From assembly GCA_947504185.1 (NCBI GenBank), contig CANNGJ010000008.1, positions 44,321 through 108,320 of the forward strand: 64,000 nucleotides of DNA, in the 5' to 3' direction. Within the stretch, counting starts at the first letter, position 1, and every line of letters starts with the position of its first letter. The notes beneath the pieces were generated by a model, which saw nothing but the letters and a program-made list of their open reading frames with translations, searched no databases and was not told where the DNA came from. Origin of the DNA: an uncultured Tenacibaculum sp. Its GTDB lineage: Bacteria; Bacteroidota; Bacteroidia; Flavobacteriales; Flavobacteriaceae. The position numbers and the translations under genes were made by a program. Shown piece by piece: positions 18,321 through 25,046 of this stretch.

Positions 18321-18941
18321 ATGGCACAATTTATAAAGTTATATAACGACAATCCGAGTGAAAAAGAGATAGCTAAAATTGTAAAAGTTTTACAAAATGG
18401 AGGTCTAGTAATTTATCCAACCGATACGGTATATGGTTTGGGTTGTGATATAACAAATACCAAAGCCTTAGAAAAAGTGGCGAAAATAAAAGGAGTGAAG
18501 TTAGAAAAATCTAACTTTTCTTTTGTTTGTAATAATTTAAGTCACTTATCAGATTATGTAAAGCAAATAGATACTGCTACCTACAAAATACTTAAAAGAG
18601 CTTTGCCTGGACCTTATACATTTATTTTACCAGGAAGTAATTCGCTACCAAAGGTGTTTAAAAAGCGTAAAACGGTTGGTATTCGTGTACCGGATAATAA
18701 TATTGCAAGAGCGATTGTAGAAGCTTTAGGTAACCCCATAGTTTCTACATCTATTCATGATGAAGACGAAGTAATTGAGTATACAACCGATCCTGAATTA
18801 ATTTTTGAAAAATGGCAAAGTCTAGTTGATGTCGTTGTTGATGGCGGTTTTGGAGACAACCATGCGTCTACAGTAATCGATTTAACAGATGGAGAGCCAG
18901 CAATAATTCGTGAAGGTAAAGGAAGTTTAGATATTTTGTAA
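18321..18941 (+). CDS. Threonylcarbamoyl-AMP synthase (TsaC/Sua5 family)
   Basis: This enzyme makes threonylcarbamoyl-AMP from Thr, bicarbonate and ATP for the t6A modification of tRNA position 37. The 206-residue protein has the YrdC domain with KVLQNGGLVIYPTDTVYGLG, PGPYTFILPG, KRKTVGIRVPDN and STVIDLTDGEPAIIREG. The C-terminal Sua5 domain is absent, as in short TsaC forms. MtaB, which acts on t6A, is encoded at 43-44 kb. Confidence 0.9.
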   Translation: MAQFIKLYNDNPSEKEIAKIVKVLQNGGLVIYPTDTVYGLGCDITNTKALEKVAKIKGVKLEKSNFSFVCNNLSHLSDYVKQIDTATYKILKRALPGPYTFILPGSNSLPKVFKKRKTVGIRVPDNNIARAIVEALGNPIVSTSIHDEDEVIEYTTDPELIFEKWQSLVDVVVDGGFGDNHASTVIDLTDGEPAIIREGKGSLDIL

Positions 18942-19122
18942 AATTTGAAGCTATTTCCTGCTTTCCGCACTCGCTCTCTGCGAGGAGCTCAAACAAATGC
19001 TACAATCAGGGCTAAGTCTTCTTATGAATTTTACTCTAACTTAACCATTCTTTTTTGTGGTAACTTTATTTAAGGTCATTCCGAATTTATTTCGGAATCT
19101 CACAGCAATAGGTAATGATAAA
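18942..19122. repeat. Intergenic element with inverted repeat
   Basis: The stretch holds a hairpin ATTCCGAA / TTCGGAAT (19078-19085 and 19091-19098) within GTCATTCCGAA...TTCGGAATCTCA, and a GC-richer patch near 18960-19010. Similar intergenic motifs recur in flavobacterial genomes as I remember them; this was not checked. No gene is seen here. Confidence 0.45.
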
Positions 19123-20121
19123 TTACTTTAATTCTTCAAACTTTTTTCTGCCTAATGCAAAATATTGCCAAATGACAGAAGTGTGTAAAAAATAATTCTT
19201 CTTTTTATCTAATTGCTTACGCTTCTTTAAAAACTTAAAGAAGTTTTTATAAAAACTAAAATGCGCTTTTACAATAGCCCAAGTATGTAGCGGTTTTAAT
19301 TCGAATAAAAACTTAACTCCGGCAATTCCGTCAAGAATTAAGCGAGAAAATATTACCAAAGCAACTGTTCGAGTTGGTACATTTTTAAGCAGCGTTAATA
19401 AACTATTTCTAAAGTTTAAATATGTTTTCCTTGGGTTGATGTTTTCAAGTGTAGCACCACCAACGTGATATACGGTTGAAGTACTAACATATTTTATGTC
19501 AAACCCTTTGTTTTGTGTACGCCAGCATAAGTCAATTTCTTCTTGATGCGCAAAATAATCTTCATCAAAACCTTGTAGTTCTTGAAATACAGTAGAGCGG
19601 ATAAAAAAGCAAGCACCAGAAGCCCAAAAAATATCAGCAGTGTCATTAAACTGACTCTGATCAGTTTCTAAAGTCTCAAATAAACGACCTCTGCAATATG
19701 GGTAACCGAAAGCATCAATAAAACCACCTGCTGCACCAGCATATTCAAATTTTGTTTTGTCTTTGAAGTCTAAAATTTTAGGTTGAATGATTGCTGTATT
19801 TTCTTCTTCTTTAAAAGTTTTTAAAACTGGTGTTAGCCAATTTTGGGTGACTTCAATATCAGAATTTACTAAGCAATAAATATCTGTATCAATATGTTGT
19901 AAAGCATCATTATATCCTTTAGCATAACCACCGTTTGTAGTGTTTTGAACAATTTTCACGGAAGGGTAATGTTGTTTGATAAATTCAATAGAATCATCAG
20001 TAGAAGCATTATCAGCTACATAAACTTCAGCTTCTTTAGAACTAAATTCTATGACAGATGGTAAAAACTGTTCTAACAATTTTTTACCATTCCAATTTAA
20101 TATAACGATTGCTGTTTTCAC
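19123..20121 (-). CDS. Family 2 glycosyltransferase
   Basis: This 332-residue GT2 enzyme starts MKTAIVILNWNGKKLLEQ. It shows the nucleotide-sugar Asp in VYVADNASTDDS, the metal-binding SDIE motif (CLVNSDIEVT) and FDEDYFAHQEEIDLCWR, typical of rhamnosyl/WecF-like GT2 proteins that build surface polysaccharide. No transmembrane domain dominates; the C-terminus is basic and may contact the membrane. The donor and acceptor are unknown. It is not in a polysaccharide cluster here. Confidence 0.9.
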   Translation of the reverse strand: MKTAIVILNWNGKKLLEQFLPSVIEFSSKEAEVYVADNASTDDSIEFIKQHYPSVKIVQNTTNGGYAKGYNDALQHIDTDIYCLVNSDIEVTQNWLTPVLKTFKEEENTAIIQPKILDFKDKTKFEYAGAAGGFIDAFGYPYCRGRLFETLETDQSQFNDTADIFWASGACFFIRSTVFQELQGFDEDYFAHQEEIDLCWRTQNKGFDIKYVSTSTVYHVGGATLENINPRKTYLNFRNSLLTLLKNVPTRTVALVIFSRLILDGIAGVKFLFELKPLHTWAIVKAHFSFYKNFFKFLKKRKQLDKKKNYFLHTSVIWQYFALGRKKFEELK

Positions 20122-20139
20122 AAAGACAAACTTATGTTT

Positions 20140-20589
20140 TTATTCTGATTTGTAAGAAGGAATGTCTTGTAAAAAAACATAGGTTTCCTTTTCTTTATCT
20201 AACATGCAAAAAAAGTGTTGTAGCCCGTTGGTTACAATTAAGTAATTCGCATTTAGCTTTAAATTATAGCGTGCAATCTGGTCAAAAGTAGCTTGGGTAA
20301 TTTTAATATTCGGAGCTTTACATTCTACAATAATATTCGGTGTGCCGTCTGAAGAAAAGAGAACAATATCGGTACGTTTTTTTAAATTGTTAATGGTCAG
20401 TTGTTTTTCAATAGCAATTAAAGAAACAGGATAGTTTTTTTCTTGAATTAAAAACTGCACAAAATGTTGACGTACCCATTCCTCAGGAGTTAACACCACA
20501 TGTTTTTTTCTCAAATTATCAAAAATAAGCGTCTTATTTTCGTTACTTTTGAGCTTGAATGCATAGGATGGCAGATTGAGTTTTTGCAT
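20140..20589 (-). CDS. HsdR N-terminal-like nuclease-fold protein
   Basis: This 149-residue protein resembles the small HSDR_N_2 family. RKKHVVLTPEEWVRQHFVQF, RTDIVLFSSDGTPNIIVECK (an Asp...Glu-x-Lys nuclease-fold signature) and KITQATFDQIARYN are visible. Such genes commonly sit beside holA in flavobacteria, without modification or specificity subunits, so a restriction role is doubtful. It is divergent from holA with a 17-base gap, so both promoters must overlap. Confidence 0.82.
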   Translation of the reverse strand: MQKLNLPSYAFKLKSNENKTLIFDNLRKKHVVLTPEEWVRQHFVQFLIQEKNYPVSLIAIEKQLTINNLKKRTDIVLFSSDGTPNIIVECKAPNIKITQATFDQIARYNLKLNANYLIVTNGLQHFFCMLDKEKETYVFLQDIPSYKSE

Positions 20590-20606
20590 ACCTCAAAAGT
20601 AAGAAA

Positions 20607-21611
20607 ATGAACGAGATAAAATCTATTATATCAGATATTAAAGACGGTAATATAAAACCCATTTACTTTTTAATGGGAGAAGAACCGTATTATATTGATA
20701 AGGTTTCTGATTATATTGAAAAGAATGTGTTAGATGAAGCTGAAAAAGGCTTTAATCAAGTGGTGATGTATGGTCGTGATGTTTCTATTGAAGAAATTGT
20801 TTCGTCAGCAAAGCGTTATCCAATGATGGCAGAACGACAAGTGATCATTGTAAAAGAAGCTCAAGATTTAAGTCGTACAATTGATAAAATTGCAACTTAT
20901 GCAGAGAACCCACAGCCTACTACGGTGTTGGTTTTTAATTACAAATATAAGAAGCTAGATAAACGTAAAAAATCGTACAAAACCATTGCTAAAAACGGAT
21001 TGATTTACGAGAGTAAAAAAATGTACGATAACCAAGTAGCTGATTGGATTCGTCGTGTTTTAGGAGGTAAGAAATATCAAATAGAACCAAAAGCAGCTCA
21101 GATGTTGGTTGAGTTTTTAGGAACTGATTTAAGTAAAATATCTAATGAACTTGATAAGTTAATTTCTGTTTTATCTGCTGATACTATTATTAACGATAAG
21201 CATATTGAAGAGAATATCGGAATCTCTAAAGACTTTAATAATTTCGAATTGCGCAAGGCTGTTGGTCAACGTGATATTGTAAAAGCAAATAGAATTATTA
21301 ATTATTTTGCTCAGAATCCTAAGAATAATCCTTTGGTGATGACGATTTCGTTGTTAAATAGTTTTTTTACACAGTTACTAATGTATCATGGTTTAAAAGA
21401 TAAATCGAAAGCATCGGTAGCAAAAAACTTAGGAGTGAATCCTTATTTTGTAGATGACTATAGTTCTGCTGCTCGTAATTATCAAATGCGAAAAGTATCG
21501 CAAGTAATTACTTTATTACGTGATGCAGATGTAAAGAGTAAAGGGGTAGGGGCAAATGGAATGCCACAAGCTGATATTTTAAAAGAGTTGCTGTTTAAGA
21601 TTTTGCATTAG
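20607..21611 (+). CDS. holA: DNA polymerase III delta subunit
   Basis: HolA is the clamp-loader subunit that opens the sliding clamp. The 334-residue length is normal. The N-terminus (IKPIYFLMGEEPYYIDKVSD) and VLVFNYKYKKLDKRKKSYK fit domain I, DLSKISNELDKLISVL the middle domain and NPLVMTISLLNSFFTQL the collar domain. It directly precedes the Crp/Fnr gene with no gap. Confidence 0.92.
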   Translation: MNEIKSIISDIKDGNIKPIYFLMGEEPYYIDKVSDYIEKNVLDEAEKGFNQVVMYGRDVSIEEIVSSAKRYPMMAERQVIIVKEAQDLSRTIDKIATYAENPQPTTVLVFNYKYKKLDKRKKSYKTIAKNGLIYESKKMYDNQVADWIRRVLGGKKYQIEPKAAQMLVEFLGTDLSKISNELDKLISVLSADTIINDKHIEENIGISKDFNNFELRKAVGQRDIVKANRIINYFAQNPKNNPLVMTISLLNSFFTQLLMYHGLKDKSKASVAKNLGVNPYFVDDYSSAARNYQMRKVSQVITLLRDADVKSKGVGANGMPQADILKELLFKILH

Positions 21612-22190
21612 ATGAAAAATAACTCTGTACTTATTGGTGAGTTTAAAGAATTGCTCTTGTCTTCTGAAGAGTTAGAGTTAATCTTATCAGGATATAAGAC
21701 AGTTAGCTTTAAAAAGGGAGAGTATCTTATTAAGCAAGGTGCTATTGTTAATAATTATTACTTAGTTGAAAAAGGTTTTTTACGATCGTTTGTAATTGAT
21801 GTTAATGGTAATGAAGTAACAACCAATTTTTATTTAGAAGGAAGTATGATTTTAGAGGAGACTTCTTTTTTTTTAAGAACACCAACCAAAGAATATATAC
21901 AAGTTGTTGAAGATTGCGAGTTATGGGTAAAAGATTTTGACACTTTTCAAGAACATTTTAATACATCTGAAAAATATAGGGAATGGGGAAGAGCCCATTT
22001 AGCTCAAAACTTTTTTGCATTTAGAGAGCATAGTTTGACTATGATTACTGAGACTGCTACAAATAGATATAAAACTTTGTTAGATAATAGGCCAGAGATT
22101 ATTAAAAAAGCATCGTTAAAACATATAGCTTCATTTTTAGGAATTACTGATACTTCGTTAAGTAGAATACGAAAAGAATTAGTGAAATAA
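21612..22190 (+). CDS. Crp/Fnr-family transcription regulator
   Basis: This 192-residue protein has an N-terminal cyclic-nucleotide-binding-like beta-roll (KKGEYLIKQGAIVNNYYLVEKG, GSMILEETSFFL) and a short C-terminal helix-turn-helix (SLKHIASFLGITDTSLSRIR). It lacks an FNR Cys cluster, and the ligand pocket is not canonical. It starts immediately after holA but is probably functionally tied to the membrane-protein gene downstream, a frequent arrangement in Bacteroidota. Confidence 0.88.
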   Translation: MKNNSVLIGEFKELLLSSEELELILSGYKTVSFKKGEYLIKQGAIVNNYYLVEKGFLRSFVIDVNGNEVTTNFYLEGSMILEETSFFLRTPTKEYIQVVEDCELWVKDFDTFQEHFNTSEKYREWGRAHLAQNFFAFREHSLTMITETATNRYKTLLDNRPEIIKKASLKHIASFLGITDTSLSRIRKELVK

Positions 22191-22193
22191 TTT

Positions 22194-22209
22194 CTTGTCA
22201 TAAGGCAAG
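22194..22209 (+). promoter_or_regulatory. Possible operator half-sites CTTG-N8-CAAG
   Basis: A short inverted repeat lies between the Crp/Fnr gene and the downstream membrane-protein gene, followed by a TATTTTTG box resembling a -7 element. It could bind the neighbouring regulator. The match is short and may be chance. Confidence 0.25.
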
Positions 22210-22254
22210 TTTTTCATTGTTTTTGTAGTTTATTTTTGAATAAACACCAAAAAT

Positions 22255-22926
22255 ATGATTCCAAATTTGCCACTGTACATTTCTATTTCGTTTGTAGTAC
22301 TTGCTATTTACGCTGTTTTTATTTTTTCAAAGTCCAATAATTTAAAGCCAAGTACACTGCCTATTGTTTTAGGATGGTCAATATTTATATGCGTGTTATC
22401 TTATTTAGGAGTCTACCATTATCAAGAAGGAGATTCTTTATCTCGTTTTGGGTTAGTATTGATTCCTATAATAATCTTTATTATTTATTTACTTAGAGAT
22501 AAATCGTTTTATAAAGATCGAGATTTTCGTTGGAGCACAGCTGTGCACATGGTTCGTTTGCCTGTAGAATTATTATTATATCAATTAGCAATAAGAGAAT
22601 GGCTGCCAATGGAAATGACTTACGAAGGCTGGAATTTTGATATTATTCCAGGAATAACATCAATTATCTTAGTAATTTATATGAACTATAAAGAAGTGAA
22701 CAGAAAACTGTTGTTAGCATGGAATATAATGGGGTTATTCTTGATTTTATTTATTCTAACAAACGGGTTTTTATCTCAAGAATTATTATATCAAAAATTT
22801 GGATATTCTGTGGCTAATAAAGGAATTGCTTACTCACCAATTATATTACTGGCGGGCGTTATTGTACCAATAGTAATATATACGCATATAAGTGATATTA
22901 TCTTATTAGTGAAATGTAAAGACTAA
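22255..22926 (+). CDS. Multi-pass membrane protein, unrecognised
   Basis: This 223-residue protein has about seven hydrophobic segments separated by short loops (around 5-24, 35-52, 63-82, 105-115, 127-145, 153-170, 193-215). The amphipathic centre is HMVRLPVELLLYQLAIREWLP. I do not recognise the family. It follows a Crp/Fnr regulator gene after 64 bases, which may control it. Its stop codon lies inside GACTAACG, the left end of the inverted-repeat element that follows. Confidence 0.75.
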   Translation: MIPNLPLYISISFVVLAIYAVFIFSKSNNLKPSTLPIVLGWSIFICVLSYLGVYHYQEGDSLSRFGLVLIPIIIFIIYLLRDKSFYKDRDFRWSTAVHMVRLPVELLLYQLAIREWLPMEMTYEGWNFDIIPGITSIILVIYMNYKEVNRKLLLAWNIMGLFLILFILTNGFLSQELLYQKFGYSVANKGIAYSPIILLAGVIVPIVIYTHISDIILLVKCKD

Positions 22927-23116
22927 CGTTTAGTATAAGAAATCGTAGGGCAGGTGATAAGCACTATCGTTTCGGTTTATTACTTAGCTAAATATAAATA
23001 TTTTGCTTTTATTTTTCACTTAAATGCCAAATTTTATATTTAGCGGACTTTGTTAATACTCACAGAACTTTCGGTTTAGCACAAATGCCCTATGTTTTTT
23101 ATACCTTGTTGTATGC
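22921..23116. repeat. Long imperfect inverted repeat, attC-like
   Basis: The left arm (AACGTTTAGTATAAG...TAGGGCAGG...AGCACT) aligns with the reverse complement of the right arm (AACAAGGTATAAAAAACATAGGGCA...GCT). They share GTATAA, AAA and TAGGGCA in order, with AAC/GTT at the outer ends and a ~90-base centre. The element starts at the stop codon of the plus-strand gene and ends next to the stop codon of the minus-strand module. The layout recalls integron attC sites, but the core sequences are only partial matches. Confidence 0.5.
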
Positions 23117-23121
23117 AGTAC
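23108..23121 (+). repeat. Left inverted repeat of the accessory module
   Basis: GTTGTATGCAGTAC. It matches 13 of 14 bases with the reverse complement of 24780-24793. It lies five bases from the stop codon of the last gene of the module. Confidence 0.7.
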
Positions 23122-23125
23122 TACT

Positions 23126-23419
23126 TTACAATCTGAAAATGTATTCAGCTGTTTGTTCAGTAATGAAATTTAATTCTTTTTCTTCCTCAAAAGTAAAATA
23201 ATTCAAATGCAATGGATACATTGTTTCTAAAGACTTAAATTCTTGTTTGATTATTGGAATTTGGTTTTGATTTTTATAGATAAGTAATATATCCACATCA
23301 TTAGCCATTGTTGAATTTCTGAGAATGGACCCGAATATTAAACAATCTAATTTTTCAATCTTAGATTCTAATTTTTTTTGAATACTCCTTAAATCTGTTT
23401 TTATTTCTTCCAAGTCCAT
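23126..23419 (-). CDS. Minimal nucleotidyltransferase (MNT-like)
   Basis: This 97-residue protein shows the polymerase-beta-type nucleotidyltransferase signature: Gly30-Ser31 followed after about ten residues by Asp41-Val-Asp43 (LIFGSILRNSTMANDVDILL). The third acidic residue is not certain. MNT proteins often act as antitoxins that AMPylate a HEPN toxin, but no HEPN-like partner is obvious here. The start overlaps the upstream gene by 19 bases, so translation is probably coupled. Last gene of the three-gene accessory module. Confidence 0.8.
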   Translation of the reverse strand: MDLEEIKTDLRSIQKKLESKIEKLDCLIFGSILRNSTMANDVDILLIYKNQNQIPIIKQEFKSLETMYPLHLNYFTFEEEKELNFITEQTAEYIFRL

Positions 23420-24063
23420 TGTCTATTCAATATTCCTAAGAGTTCGCCCCATTTAAATACTTTTATGTTTATAGAATCTGCTAAATTTTCTGCAGAAGTT
23501 GTAATACCACCATTTGGGTTTGATTTTAAAATGGCATCAAATTTATTAAATTGGTTAATTGCATTTCGAACAGATTCTATTCCTATATCATAATCTTCGA
23601 GAGCAATTATTGTTACTGTTTCTAAACCATAACGCTCTATTTCATAACGTTTGTTGTCTAGTTTTTTTACGGATGAAACTTTTGTATGTTGTTTTAAACC
23701 TCTAGTTATAAAATGTACTTGAGGTGGTATATATGGATGGTTATTATTTTGACGAAGTACTCTAAATAAATCTCCAAAGCCTCCAATTACCTTTTTCTTT
23801 TTATTAAGAAATTCAAATATACTTCCCTGTATCCAAGGTTCTTTTACTGTGTGTAAAATGAAGTCTACATCTTGATTATCTAAAATAGATTTAATGTCAG
23901 TTAGATTTATTTCAGATAAAGTGATTTTTATAATCTTAATGGTCTTTTGTCCTTCTATCCGATTTATTTTTAGAAGAGAATTGGATATTACCTCTGAAGA
24001 AGAAATATTCTTGTTATCATCTAGTTTGTCTATAATCCATTCAAATGTAGTTTGTCTTGCCAT
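23401..24063 (-). CDS. Unrecognised protein of the HNH-NTase module
   Basis: This 220-residue soluble protein has no family I can name. A moderately charged N-terminal half (EGQKTIKIIKITLSEIN, DVDFILHTVKEPWIQGS) is followed by GGFGDLFRVLRQ. The C-terminal half has alternating strands and helices ending NPNGGITTSAENLADSINIK and FKWGELLGILNRQW. That end faintly recalls the last elements of some nuclease-like folds, but this is speculation. It lies 2 bases after the HNH gene and overlaps the nucleotidyltransferase gene, so it is probably the central component of the module. Confidence 0.75.
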   Translation of the reverse strand: MARQTTFEWIIDKLDDNKNISSSEVISNSLLKINRIEGQKTIKIIKITLSEINLTDIKSILDNQDVDFILHTVKEPWIQGSIFEFLNKKKKVIGGFGDLFRVLRQNNNHPYIPPQVHFITRGLKQHTKVSSVKKLDNKRYEIERYGLETVTIIALEDYDIGIESVRNAINQFNKFDAILKSNPNGGITTSAENLADSINIKVFKWGELLGILNRQWTWKK

Positions 24064-24065
24064 AA

Positions 24066-24761
24066 TTACTCGTTAAATATATTACTGAATGCACTTGGAA
24101 ATCTACTAGCATCAATTTCAATTTTGTTAATGTGTCTAGATTCAAAATCCAAAACGTGTTGTCTGAATAATTCTACAGTAATAATTTCTTTTTCTGTTAA
24201 TAATTCATAATTTTCATCAATTATGTTAATCAATTTTCTGTTGTTTGGTAGAATACATTGTTGAATTTTTGATAACCAAATTTTAGGTGTTTCGCTTTCT
24301 GGATTAAATCTAGAATCAGTAAGAGGTCCATAAGTTTCAAAAACTGTTTTATTTTGAGTTAGTATTGGAAAGATATTTCTTCTAGCTTCTTGTCTTGTCT
24401 CATAGTGTTTAATTTTAAACAGCGATTTTATTTTATTACTATGATTGTTTTTCCATTTTAAAATGAGGTTTTTAGGAAATTCAGATTCTGCCTTATCAAT
24501 TTGAGTATGGCAAGTAGGACATAATAGTATCAGGTTTTCGAATAAACTTCTTTCTTCTTTAGAAAGTTTTTTATTAGCTCTCGGACCTTCATCACTATCA
24601 CTTATAATATGTGCCATTTCCGCTATATGGAAATCTGACTCACCAACGGTCAAAAATAGATTTGTGGTACAACTAGGATTTTGACAATAGCCACCTGAAT
24701 CAGCAAAGAGCATTAATTTGGTATGAGCATTTGGATAAGCTCTTCCTTTTGTACAAGCCAT
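24066..24761 (-). CDS. HNH endonuclease domain protein
   Basis: This 231-residue protein has an N-terminal HNH domain: zinc-binding Cys26 and Cys31, His51 in AEMAHIIS, Asn76 in FENLILL, then Cys81, Cys84 and His85 (CPTCHTQ). The motif appears intact. The C-terminal ~110 residues are helical and unrecognised; they may be an interaction or sensor domain. It heads a compact three-gene operon with an unknown protein and a minimal nucleotidyltransferase. The arrangement resembles a small defence or toxin-antitoxin unit more than a classical restriction system. Confidence 0.85.
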   Translation of the reverse strand: MACTKGRAYPNAHTKLMLFADSGGYCQNPSCTTNLFLTVGESDFHIAEMAHIISDSDEGPRANKKLSKEERSLFENLILLCPTCHTQIDKAESEFPKNLILKWKNNHSNKIKSLFKIKHYETRQEARRNIFPILTQNKTVFETYGPLTDSRFNPESETPKIWLSKIQQCILPNNRKLINIIDENYELLTEKEIITVELFRQHVLDFESRHINKIEIDASRFPSAFSNIFNE

Positions 24762-24779
24762 TTATTTTCTCTTTTTTTC

Positions 24780-24793
24780 GTATTGCATACAAC
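24780..24793 (-). repeat. Right inverted repeat of the accessory module
   Basis: GTATTGCATACAAC on the plus strand, near-perfect inverted copy of 23108-23121. It lies 18 bases upstream of the HNH start codon. Confidence 0.7.
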
Positions 24794-24810
24794 TGGTTAT
24801 ATATAAATAA

Positions 24811-24866
24811 AACATACTGTTATCCGGATTTAAAAAACGGATAACAGTATATTTATGTTGTTTTTT
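24811..24866. repeat. Strong hairpin upstream of the accessory module
   Basis: Perfect 13-base arms (24814-24826 and 24838-24850) around an 11-base loop, with weaker pairing outside. It adjoins the right inverted repeat. It could be a terminator, a recombination-type hairpin or a structured leader. The rest of the 285-base gap 24762-25046 shows no gene. Confidence 0.6.
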
Positions 24867-25046
24867 GAGAAAAAGAGACGTGCAATCAGAATTTAATCTA
24901 ATTAGCTCAAATTAACATATACTACTGTGAGTTTTAGCAATCTTTTTCTTCACTCAAATATAGTAAAATCAATAAATTATTAGAAAGAAAGTTTTTAATA
25001 AGTTATGCACAGATTTTGCTAATTTCGCCATTCAAAATTAAGATGT

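Noticed and set aside
20140-20589. Type I restriction endonuclease subunit
   Set aside because: Only the small N-terminal nuclease-like domain exists; there are no helicase, modification or specificity genes nearby.
23108-24793. Classical restriction-modification system
   Set aside because: No methyltransferase or specificity subunit is present; the HNH gene's partners are a nucleotidyltransferase and an unknown protein.
23108-24793. Insertion sequence
   Set aside because: Inverted repeats are present but no transposase lies between them, and no target duplication could be confirmed by eye.
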